Assembly (NCBI GenBank): GCA_903889605.1
Contig: CAISYK010000665.1
Coordinates: 1-6,167, forward strand
Direction of reading: 5' to 3'
DNA from: an uncultured Bacteroidota bacterium
GTDB taxonomy: Bacteria; Bacteroidota; Bacteroidia; 2-12-FULL-35-15
DNA length: 6,167 bases
Of this stretch, positions 1 to 4,810 are shown piece by piece; the first letter of the stretch is position 1; every line of letters begins with the position of its first letter. Made by a program: the position numbers and the translations under genes. The notes beneath the pieces were generated by a model that was not told the DNA's origin, made no database searches, and saw nothing but the letters and a program-made list of their open reading frames with translations.

Positions 1-181
1 CATTTTTTATAGTTATGTATTTAGAACTAAATTTTACTACTAATTGCTTTTTTGATAGCCCATCAATCAATGCAAGTGAATATTGGTCTTCATAAAATAG
101 TTTTCCATCAGGGTTTATAAAAAGTTTATGGCTATGCTCCTTGCTTATAATGGATTTTAATTTGCTGAATATGTTTCTCAT
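1..181 (-). CDS. Unrecognised protein, N-terminal part (runs off left edge)
   Basis: An open frame begins at ATG 181-179 and stays open for 60 codons to the left edge, so the C-terminus is missing. The peptide starts MRNIFSKLKSIISKEHSHKL and continues with a segment reading FINPDGKLFYEDQYSLALIDG. The N-terminus is basic and amphipathic, with no convincing signal peptide or membrane segment. It follows the preceding gene (stop at 207-209) by 25 bases and runs in the same direction, so it is probably the last visible member of the 826-to-1 group. I do not recognise the family. The call rests on an unbroken frame and tight spacing. Confidence 0.6.
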   Translation of the reverse strand, partial: MRNIFSKLKSIISKEHSHKLFINPDGKLFYEDQYSLALIDGLSKKQLVVKFSSKYITIKN

Positions 182-206
182 TTTATTCCGGTATTACAGT
201 TAATTT

Positions 207-536
207 TTACTTTACTTCAGTCTTTTTAGAATTGTGTTTTTTACTAGGTTGACTCTTTTTAGCACTGTAATCCCATGTATGGATAGGTTTTTTTGAACTA
301 ATAGAAAAATCAAACATCAGGGCTATTAGAATCATGCCTTTACGTCTTTTCAGAATTTTAAGCAGGTTAGCATATCCTTTATCGGCATGGGTAATGTATC
401 CGTTATATCCAAATTCTTTGGGGTATTTAGCATCTATACCTTTTTTATTATGAATAATAAATAATCTGTATCTCACCTGTGACCTTGTTTCAGGATCAGC
501 GAAGTTGTTATTTGGTTTTTTCAGCATCGTAAGCAT
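207..536 (-). CDS. Unrecognised small basic protein
   Basis: This 109-residue protein begins MLTMLKKPNNNF. Either ATG 536-534 or the ATG three codons later (527-525) could be the start; the first leaves only two bases after the upstream stop. The middle contains RYRLFIIHNKKG and a Gly/Tyr-rich stretch (FGYNGYITHADKGY). A short hydrophobic run (GMILIALMFDFSI, about residues 67-79) is too short and broken to call a membrane helix. The last 20 or so residues are rich in Lys and Ser and probably disordered. It lies in the group of three genes transcribed away from the octamer array at 880-934. I recognise no family or function. Confidence 0.65.
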   Translation of the reverse strand: MLTMLKKPNNNFADPETRSQVRYRLFIIHNKKGIDAKYPKEFGYNGYITHADKGYANLLKILKRRKGMILIALMFDFSISSKKPIHTWDYSAKKSQPSKKHNSKKTEVK

Positions 537-538
537 AA

Positions 539-826
539 TTAATTTAGTTTTTTGGGATTATAATCTTTTCCTAGGTAGGAGGCTAAATCGTTTCTGAGCA
601 TGACGCCGTCTTTAAATTCTAAAATAATGCGGTCACTTAATTTCGTATTATCGAACATTTGGATTTCTTTTATTTTTCCTTCATGGAAAAAACCTAAAAT
701 CATTTTTCGAAGATGGTAAACCATCAGATTGATTACCTCTTTTTCATATCTGGAACCATCGAAAAATCTAAGGTTTCCATCCGTAAAAATCACTTTAGCG
801 ACTATGGGCGATTGTTTTATACTCAT
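539..826 (-). CDS. Unrecognised small protein
   Basis: This 95-residue protein begins MSIKQSPIVAKVIFTDGNLR. Predicted secondary structure by eye is beta-rich (VAKVIFTDGNLRFFDG, IKEIQMFDN, RIILEFKDG) with a central helix (INLMVYHLRKMILGFF). It is the first gene after the 157-bp gap holding the GTAC octamer array, so any promoter in that gap would drive this gene and the two after it. Its stop is two bases before the start of the next gene, which suggests translational coupling. No Shine-Dalgarno sequence is visible; the leader is A-rich, as is usual in Bacteroidota. I cannot assign a family. Confidence 0.65.
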   Translation of the reverse strand: MSIKQSPIVAKVIFTDGNLRFFDGSRYEKEVINLMVYHLRKMILGFFHEGKIKEIQMFDNTKLSDRIILEFKDGVMLRNDLASYLGKDYNPKKLN

Positions 827-879
827 TGGCTTTTTTGTTAGTAAATATTTTAATTAGCTGTTAAAAACTCTGCTTTCGT

Positions 880-934
880 GTACTATGGTACAATTGTACT
901 ATAGTACCATAGTACTTAATAGTACTAATAGTAC
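880..934. repeat. Array of seven GTAC-centred octamers in an intergenic gap
   Basis: GTAC begins at 880, 888, 896, 904, 912, 922 and 931, giving spacings of 8, 8, 8, 8, 10 and 9 bases. Read on the minus strand the unit is close to AGTACTAT. The array also contains a perfect 12-base inverted repeat, GTACTATGGTAC (880-891) with GTACCATAGTAC (904-915). It fills the middle of the 157-bp gap between the stop of the winged-helix-like gene (984) and the start of the next gene (826). I found no clear Bacteroidota promoter (TAnnTTTG) in the gap. Iterated binding sites for a regulator or a replication initiator are the natural readings; neither is shown. Confidence 0.85.
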
Positions 935-983
935 TTATTAAACTTTAATCCGCTTACGTTTAAACAACTTTTTGCAAAAATGG

Positions 984-1757
984 TCATAGGCAAAGGATTC
1001 CGTTGGGCATTTGACAATAAGTTTTTTGTGTCTTCCGCGAATAAAAGACAATTCCTAACCTTGAATTTCTGCACCTGTTGCTGCTTTCAATTAATCTGTT
1101 CTCTACTTGTATAAGCTTATGCTTTTGAAGTACTTTTTGCCAGTATAAACCGCTTCCCTGCGATTTTAGTCCATAGATGGACGCCAAGGTGTTTTGACTG
1201 ATGGCTACATCCGGGTGATATAAAATATCCTGTGTATCCCGATGTAATAGAGCGGAATTTTTGAACTCAACAATCAAGCGTTGTAAATCGGCTTCTTTCT
1301 TTTGCATTTTTTCTGCAATTGAAAGCCCTGAACCTTTATTGTATTTTTCAATCTTCCCTTGTATCGCGGCTTCCTGTCTTTCAAAATTTTCTTTGATTGC
1401 AGTGGTACGCAATATGTATTCCGGTTTAGCCGGAACTTTTAAATAACGATAACGCTGTTTGTCAACAGTAATATCAAGAATCTTGTGTAATGTATCGTAT
1501 GATGCAAGATTCATTCTATTATCCGACACTGTGATTAAACCAAGTGCTTTTAATTCATTTACTCTCGTATAAAATGTACGCGGACAGCAAAAACAGGCTT
1601 CTGCAAGAACATCTGCCTTACTTTGATAATCAATTATAACTCCAGTAGTATAAATTGATTTTAGGGCATAAAAAATACCAACCGATTTCAGCAACTTTTT
1701 ATTATCTGCCAAAACCGATGCAACACCTTTTAATACTCTTATTTTATCTACTTTCAT
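984..1757 (-). CDS. Probable DNA-binding protein with two winged-helix-like regions
   Basis: From ATG 1757-1755 this is a 257-residue protein beginning MKVDKIRVLKGVASVLADNK. A longer frame opens at 1826, but that start would overlap the previous gene by 64 bases. The ATG at 1757 lies five bases after that gene's TAG, so I prefer it. Near the N-terminus, the stretch from KADVLAEACFCCPRTFYTRV to LKALGLITV has the pattern of a winged helix-turn-helix. A Lys/Glu-rich helical segment follows (IAEKMQKKEADLQRLIVEFK). A second winged-helix-like region lies near the C-terminus (SQNTLASIYGL, then YWQKVLQKHKLIQV). This layout suggests a phage or plasmid replication-organiser or regulator, by inference only. 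It ends 49 bases from the GTAC octamer array, a plausible binding target. Confidence 0.75.
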   Translation of the reverse strand: MKVDKIRVLKGVASVLADNKKLLKSVGIFYALKSIYTTGVIIDYQSKADVLAEACFCCPRTFYTRVNELKALGLITVSDNRMNLASYDTLHKILDITVDKQRYRYLKVPAKPEYILRTTAIKENFERQEAAIQGKIEKYNKGSGLSIAEKMQKKEADLQRLIVEFKNSALLHRDTQDILYHPDVAISQNTLASIYGLKSQGSGLYWQKVLQKHKLIQVENRLIESSNRCRNSRLGIVFYSRKTQKTYCQMPNGILCL

Positions 1758-1762
1758 TTTAT

Positions 1763-2023
1763 CTAAACTTGTCCCGGTCTTTTGTAAATAAAAATGTAAT
1801 TTCTTTCTAAAGCCCATTTGATACACTTATCCAAATCATAAAGCTTAATGTCTTCTAATGACTTATAACTAAATGAAAATGGTTTTTTCATATACTCAAG
1901 CATTACGAATTTATTTGCTGGTCTAAATAAATTTCTTTTAGTTTCTCTAATTATAGCCGCTTCCCCTTTTTCATTAAGCATATAGCTATGATTTGAAAAA
2001 ATAATATTTTCAGTTTCTGCCAT
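1763..2023 (-). CDS. Unrecognised small protein in the RT-linked operon
   Basis: This 86-residue protein begins MAETENIIFSNHSYMLNEKG. It starts directly after the upstream stop (TAA immediately followed by ATG), so the two genes are almost certainly co-transcribed and probably translationally coupled. The sequence alternates beta-like stretches (AAIIRETKRNLF, KFVMLEYM) with charged loops and ends in the basic tail NYIFIYKRPGQV. There are no cysteines for metal binding and no membrane segment. I do not recognise the family. Its position, between the reverse transcriptase block and a probable DNA-binding protein, is the only hint to its role. Confidence 0.7.
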   Translation of the reverse strand: MAETENIIFSNHSYMLNEKGEAAIIRETKRNLFRPANKFVMLEYMKKPFSFSYKSLEDIKLYDLDKCIKWALERNYIFIYKRPGQV

Positions 2024-2263
2024 TTAGTATTTCAATAAGTTTTCTAACTGTGTTAATGAATATTTCTTGTATGCCTGCTGCATTACTTTCAATTTCAGTT
2101 CGTCATCTAATGTTTGAACCTGAAATCCTTGCTGTTCGTTCAATGATTTAGCTGCGGCAGTTATTATTTTCTGCAGCTCTGAATCTTTAACATTTGAACC
2201 TTCGATGTAATCTATTACATCATCACAGTCAAAATCAATTTCCTTTGTTATAGTGTAGCTCAT
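2024..2263 (-). CDS. Unrecognised small acidic protein
   Basis: This 79-residue protein begins MSYTITKEIDFDCDDVIDYI. The N-terminal third is acidic; the rest looks helical (DSELQKIITAAAKSLNEQQG, then LKVMQQAYKKYSLTQLENLL). Its ATG overlaps the upstream gene's TGA by four bases (ATGA, 2263-2260), a classic coupling arrangement. The gene after it begins on the next base. An acidic, mostly helical small protein in a retroelement-linked operon could be a protein-protein adaptor, but that is a guess. No family recognised. Confidence 0.7.
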   Translation of the reverse strand: MSYTITKEIDFDCDDVIDYIEGSNVKDSELQKIITAAAKSLNEQQGFQVQTLDDELKLKVMQQAYKKYSLTQLENLLKY

Positions 2264-2502
2264 ACCGGCAGTATTTTAAATTCGTTCATTAAATTTTCTA
2301 TTCGGCTTTTTAAATTTTTAAAACAATTGCGCTCTTCAATAGTCAGGAACGATATATTTTTTAGTTCCCATTCTTTAAGCGCATTCAGGATATGCGGTAA
2401 TTCAACAGTATCACCGCCTGAAAAGTTATCCGCAAAATCATTTACTTTGTTAAGTAAATCTTCAATGTCTGAAATGATTGTTATTCCTATTTTTTTGCTC
2501 AT
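2260..2502 (-). CDS. Unrecognised small, probably helical protein
   Basis: This 80-residue protein begins MSKKIGITIISDIEDLLNKV. After a short beta-like start (IGITIIS) the sequence looks helical in two blocks: DIEDLLNKVNDFADNF, then LPHILNALKEWELKN with ERNCFKNLKSRIENLMNEF. A helical bundle of this size is loosely reminiscent of the small four-helix accessory proteins (Avd) of other DGRs. It is shorter, sits after rather than before the reverse transcriptase, and shows no sequence feature that would prove the link. It lies 12 bases after the previous stop and overlaps the next start by four bases. Function unknown. Confidence 0.7.
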   Translation of the reverse strand: MSKKIGITIISDIEDLLNKVNDFADNFSGGDTVELPHILNALKEWELKNISFLTIEERNCFKNLKSRIENLMNEFKILPV

Positions 2503-2514
2503 TGTATTATTTCG

Positions 2515-2817
2515 TTAAGAAAATTCAAATCGTTTGTTTTGTTTGATTATAGTAGTTTTGAAAGGAAATTTATTTTCATCTATCATTTTTAATGTTGCCA
2601 TTAACATAGTTCCTGAAGTAAAAACAACACGTTCTACATCATCAATTTTTATTTGCAGATGCAAACATTTATCACCTGATTTCTTTTGAAATTTTGAATC
2701 CTCAATTTTGTATTCACAAACAACTATTTGTTTATTCAAAATATCTTCAATGTCAATTTTTTTACCGTTAAAACAAGTCGTTACAGGTTTAATACCTAAA
2801 TCTTTAAAATCATTCAT
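2515..2817 (-). CDS. DGR-linked small protein, possibly nucleic-acid binding
   Basis: This 100-residue protein begins MNDFKDLGIKPVTTCFNGKK and ends TTTIIKQNKRFEFS. It starts inside the end of the reverse transcriptase gene (8-base overlap, 2817-2810), so the two are translated together. The pattern looks all-beta: KIDIEDILNKQIVVCEYKIE, then CLHLQIKIDDVERVVFTSGT, then a short helix (MLMATLKMI) and a final strand pair. From memory, similar small proteins with a DLGI start and a TTTI..N.RFEF end occur in Bacteroidota, including beside reverse transcriptases; I cannot verify this here. A small barrel binding single-stranded nucleic acid would suit the shape and position, as inference only. Confidence 0.75.
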   Translation of the reverse strand: MNDFKDLGIKPVTTCFNGKKIDIEDILNKQIVVCEYKIEDSKFQKKSGDKCLHLQIKIDDVERVVFTSGTMLMATLKMIDENKFPFKTTIIKQNKRFEFS

Positions 2818-3763
2818 GTAATAATTTATTTAATAAGTTTATACTGCTGCAATGCTTCGCCCATCCATTGTATGAAGCAATGGATTTCTTATTTTTTCTT
2901 CGTGCTATCATGCGTGCAAAATTTTGTTTGATGCTTTTTCTTAACAGTATATGAGTGTGAAAGAACCTGTACCCGACAAAATCTATACTCCTTGCATCTA
3001 CAGGAAATACCTGATAGTTGCCTTTAATTGTTAGTTGTAAATTTTCAGTCAAATAGTTTCTTATTTCCGATAATAATTCATGCAGGCATGGCTTGCTTGG
3101 GGAAAGGATAACCAAGTCATCGGCATACCGAAAATAATACTTCACACACTTCTGTTCCTTTATCCAGTGGTCGAAGTATGTAAAGTAGAAATTGGCTAAA
3201 TACTGACTTAAATAATTGCCTATAGGCAAACCTTCTGCGCTGTCAATAATCTCATCCAAAAGCCATAAAAGATTATTGTCTTTTATTTTGCGCCTTAACA
3301 GCTGCTTTAAAATTTCATGGTTTACACTAGGATAGAATTTTTTAATGTCAAGCTTCAGGCAGTATTTTGTTCCTTCAATATCCAGCAATGCTTTTTTCAC
3401 AGAGCGCAAAGCTGCGTGTATTCCTTTGCCCTTAATACAGCTGTATGTGTCAGCTGTAAAAACTTTTACAAACATCGGCTCTAACACATTCATTACAGCA
3501 TGATGGGTAATGCGGTCAGGAAAATACGGCAGCCGGTAAACAATCCTCTCTTTAGGCTCATGCACCATGAAGGTTGTATATTCAGATGTTTTGTATGTTT
3601 TCTCTTTCAGCATTTCATGTAAGCTTTCAATATTTGCATCTTTATTTTTGTCGTGGGCAAGTACTCCATATTGTTCTTTCTTACCCTTCCTTGCTTTTTC
3701 ATCTGCAAGCTTTAAATTCTCAATACTATATATCTGTTCGTACAAATTATTTAATCGTTTCAC
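2810..3763 (-). CDS. DGR-type reverse transcriptase
   Basis: This 317-residue protein is the RNA-directed DNA polymerase that would copy the TR RNA into mutagenised cDNA. Fingers motifs include EPKERIVYRLPYFPDRITHH (about residues 69-88). The first catalytic aspartate is D139 in LKLDIKKFYPSV. Residues 178-187 read GLPIGNYLSQ, the IGN..SQ form typical of DGR enzymes and unlike the QG form of group II intron and retroviral enzymes. The catalytic YADD is at 213-216. The C-terminus (SIASYNGWAKHCSS) follows the thumb directly, with no maturase or endonuclease domain. The start is GTG 3763-3761, overlapping the micro-ORF stop by four bases. There is no ATG between it and an in-frame stop about a dozen codons upstream. 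Confidence 0.97.
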   Translation of the reverse strand: MKRLNNLYEQIYSIENLKLADEKARKGKKEQYGVLAHDKNKDANIESLHEMLKEKTYKTSEYTTFMVHEPKERIVYRLPYFPDRITHHAVMNVLEPMFVKVFTADTYSCIKGKGIHAALRSVKKALLDIEGTKYCLKLDIKKFYPSVNHEILKQLLRRKIKDNNLLWLLDEIIDSAEGLPIGNYLSQYLANFYFTYFDHWIKEQKCVKYYFRYADDLVILSPSKPCLHELLSEIRNYLTENLQLTIKGNYQVFPVDARSIDFVGYRFFHTHILLRKSIKQNFARMIARRKNKKSIASYNGWAKHCSSINLLNKLLHE

Positions 3764-3837
3764 TGCCTTTGCTTTGCGGTCGTTTTCCTTTGTTTAAAGT
3801 ACCAACGCCCATAATTACTATTTTTATTTTTTGCCAT
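3760..3837 (-). CDS. 25-residue highly basic micro-ORF coupled to the RT
   Basis: The frame runs from ATG 3837-3835 to TGA 3762-3760 and encodes 25 residues, starting MAKNKNSNYGRWYF and ending TAKQRQ. Eight of 25 residues are Lys or Arg, none is Asp or Glu, and three are aromatic, so the peptide should bind nucleic acid if made. Its TGA overlaps the reverse transcriptase GTG start in the arrangement GTGA, implying that its translation delivers ribosomes to the RT start. The start codon lies inside a perfect inverted repeat (3831-3845). It begins 42 bases after the end of the TR. It may be a real DGR cofactor peptide, a leader ORF controlling RT expression, or chance; the exact overlap favours one of the first two. 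Confidence 0.6.
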   Translation of the reverse strand: MAKNKNSNYGRWYFKQRKTTAKQRQ

Positions 3838-3845
3838 GATGGCAA
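3831..3845. repeat. Perfect inverted repeat over the micro-ORF start codon
   Basis: The 15 bases read TTGCCATGATGGCAA, two perfect 7-base arms around a single central base. On the minus strand the micro-ORF ATG lies in the second arm. In RNA a 5-base stem (UUGCC/GGCAA) with a 5-base loop would place the start codon at the edge of the loop. It could modulate initiation of the micro-ORF and hence of the coupled RT, or be an operator. No U-run follows on either strand, so it is not an intrinsic terminator. Confidence 0.6.
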
Positions 3846-3878
3846 GGTCTGCGCTGCTTAATCAATTAAAGCATAGAT

Positions 3879-3942
3879 GGGAACTGACATTCGTATTCGT
3901 GTTCGTATTATCGTAGTCGTTATACGAGAGGCCGAAGCCTGA
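3879..3942 (-). repeat. DGR template repeat (TR)
   Basis: Read on the minus strand, this starts TCAGGCTTCGGCCTCTCG and ends GTCAGTTCCC. It aligns without gaps to VR1 and VR2. It lies in the 149-bp non-coding stretch between the second target gene and the micro-ORF, the expected place for a TR whose RNA is copied by the adjacent enzyme. It holds 19 adenines, most in AAC/AAT codons when read in the target frame, which maximises the amino acids reachable by adenine mutagenesis. A near-tandem hexamer (ATACGA ACACGA ATACGA) forms its middle. The 3' flank differs from that of the VRs (CCCATCTA against CCCGCCTT), as expected for the mismatched IMH*/IMH pair that sets the direction of transfer. Confidence 0.94.
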
Positions 3943-3986
3943 ACCTGAACAAACGCACAGCAATACAACGCACCACCCTTTGTTGA

Positions 3987-4361
3987 TTATAAATACACTT
4001 CTTCGTATAGTTCAAGGAATTGCTTCACTGCATATTTAAGCCCCTCTAACGAACGAAAAGTAAGGCGGGAAACGACAAGCGAATACGTGTGCGTATGACC
4101 GTAGCCGTCAGACGAGAGGCCGAAGCCCGATGGCTTTGCCTTGTCTTCCTCTACCCAAAACCTAGGATAATATTTCCATTCATTTGAATCGCTCCAATCA
4201 GGCGGTAAGCTTTTATTTATTGCCTCTATTACTACAGTTAGCTTGTAATCAGCAATAACTTTTTTTCTATCCTTTTCAATAAGGTTTGATACTTCCGGCA
4301 GGAACTTTGGGTCACGACCTGTCGCTTTAAAGCAATCCTCAACTGTTTTTAATTTTTTCAT
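3987..4361 (-). CDS. DGR target protein 1
   Basis: This 124-residue protein begins MKKLKTVEDCFKATGRDPKF. The N-terminal half is helical. It leads into PPDWSDSNEWKYYPRFWV (about residues 53-70) and the variable segment S78-S98 (SGFGLS, then varied residues to VVS), encoded by VR1. An invariant tail RLTFRSLEGLKYAVKQFLEL follows. Unlike many DGR targets, the variable stretch is internal, with 26 residues after it. The NS(D/N)..K..P, SGFG and SRL.F pattern matches, from memory, a family of short Bacteroidota phage-associated proteins. The binding partner is unknown, and no signal peptide or lipobox is visible, so a surface location is not shown. It starts five bases after the other target's stop, behind AGAGCA. 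Confidence 0.9.
   Translation of the reverse strand: MKKLKTVEDCFKATGRDPKFLPEVSNLIEKDRKKVIADYKLTVVIEAINKSLPPDWSDSNEWKYYPRFWVEEDKAKPSGFGLSSDGYGHTHTYSLVVSRLTFRSLEGLKYAVKQFLELYEEVYL
4067..4130 (-). repeat. Variable repeat VR1 in target gene 1
   Basis: VR1 aligns with the 64-base TR without gaps. Thirteen bases differ: twelve are at TR adenines and one is G to T at 4072, two to three bases inside the 3' end. The block codes residues S78 to S98 of target 1. The 3' flank TCCCGCCTTAC matches that of VR2 over TCCCGCCTT and likely forms part of the IMH. Replaced codons include AAC to GAC, AAT to CAT, AAC to CAC, AAT to TAT and AAT to CTT. Confidence 0.94.
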
Positions 4362-4366
4362 TGCTC

Positions 4367-4756
4367 TTATTTTTTAGTGATTAACATGAACTTTTCTAAT
4401 ATTGGCAGAAAGTGGGCGAAAACGTGCTTTGCTTTTTCACGGCTGTTAAAAGAAAGGCGGGAACCGACACTCGTATGCGCGTGCGAATAATCGTAGACGT
4501 CATACGAGAGGCCGAAGCCCGATGGTTTTGTTTTATCTTCTACCACATCCGGCCATAAAGCCCATTTAGTTTCATTGCTGTTGCTCCAGTCAGCATCTTT
4601 GCCGTCATTTAAGACTTCCCGGATTGTGGATAATTGGAAAAAAGCATTTACTCCTTCTTCGGTATCATTTGCTGCATTAGGGAACGGTAATGCAGAAGGT
4701 TCTATCCCTTTTATTTTGCAGATACTTTCCCATGTTGTTAATTCGTCTAAATTCAT
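4367..4756 (-). CDS. DGR target protein 2
   Basis: This 129-residue protein begins MNLDELTTWESICKIKGIEP and is a divergent full-length paralogue of target 1. Shared landmarks are the early W/VE..C/I K..G..P..LP stretch, (A/P)DWS(N/D)SNE (about residues 56-62), (E)DK.KPSGFGLS, and SRL(S/T)F followed by a helical tail. VR2 codes S79 to S99. The tail (AHFLPILEKFMLITKK) is amphipathic and there is no export signal. It is the first gene of the DGR, after a 122-bp gap with a large inverted repeat and an (ACTT)3 tract, so the DGR promoter may lie there. The leader directly before ATG is A-rich with no Shine-Dalgarno sequence. Confidence 0.9.
   Translation of the reverse strand: MNLDELTTWESICKIKGIEPSALPFPNAANDTEEGVNAFFQLSTIREVLNDGKDADWSNSNETKWALWPDVVEDKTKPSGFGLSYDVYDYSHAHTSVGSRLSFNSREKAKHVFAHFLPILEKFMLITKK
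4459..4522 (-). repeat. Variable repeat VR2 in target gene 2
   Basis: VR2 aligns with the TR over 64 bases without gaps. All ten differences are at TR adenines. It codes S79 to S99 of target 2, with varied residues giving the string YDVYDYSHAHTSVGS. Its 3' flank GGTTCCCGCCTTTC is shared with VR1 almost exactly and is the likely IMH. VR2 keeps the TR base at the position where VR1 has its single non-adenine change. Confidence 0.94.
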
Positions 4757-4790
4757 TTTGATTTGTTTTTTTTGCGTTATTATTTTATTT

Positions 4791-4802
4791 ACTTACTTAC
4801 TT
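4791..4802. repeat. Short tandem repeat (ACTT)3
   Basis: Three exact copies of ACTT lie in the leader of target gene 2, 35-46 bases before its ATG. On the minus strand they read AAGT repeats in an A-rich context. Slippage here could change spacing in a promoter or leader, but three units is a low copy number, so this may be simple AT-rich sequence. Confidence 0.4.
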
Positions 4803-4810
4803 TTTATTTG

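Larger units (their letters stand above)
2810..4756 (-). mobile_element. Diversity-generating retroelement (DGR) cassette
   Basis: The cassette contains two target genes with variable repeats, a template repeat, a micro-ORF and a DGR-type reverse transcriptase, in that order on the minus strand. The TR/VR differences are almost all at template adenines, the diagnostic signature of DGR retrohoming. DGRs diversify ligand-binding proteins of phages and bacteria rather than moving themselves, so the label 'mobile element' is one of convenience. No Avd or HRDC-type accessory gene is recognisable in the cassette. Outer limits are set by the first target gene's start and the reverse transcriptase stop; the coupled small genes downstream may also belong. 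Confidence 0.93.

Noticed and set aside
880..934. CRISPR array
   Set aside because: Units are 8-10 bases with no unique spacers, and no cas gene is present.
969..980. Palindrome TTTTTGCAAAAA after the winged-helix-like gene as an intrinsic terminator
   Set aside because: The stem is almost all A-T with no loop and no GC-rich core; a 12-base palindrome of this kind is easily expected by chance here.
1261..1446. Plus-strand ORF of 61 residues, and similar short ones at 2327-2518, 5009-5194, 5249-5464 and 5942-6133
   Set aside because: All are antisense to minus-strand genes that form continuous operons; composition is typical of complement reading.
1758..1826. Upstream extension of the winged-helix-like gene to ATG 1826
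   Set aside because: It would overlap the preceding gene by 64 bases, whereas ATG 1757 follows that gene's stop by five bases, matching the spacing elsewhere in the operon.
2810..3763. Group II intron or retron reverse transcriptase
   Set aside because: The protein lacks a maturase or endonuclease domain, no intron RNA or msr/msd structure is evident, and the IGN..SQ motif plus adenine-specific TR/VR pairs indicate a DGR.
3567..3861. Two overlapping plus-strand ORFs opposite the start of the reverse transcriptase
   Set aside because: They lie antisense to a well-supported gene, and the peptides are Phe/Ser/Cys-rich with no domain, as expected of shadows of an AT-rich gene.
4001..4066. DGR-type hairpin directly downstream of VR1 or VR2
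   Set aside because: No stem better than a few A-T pairs was found in the bases after either VR.
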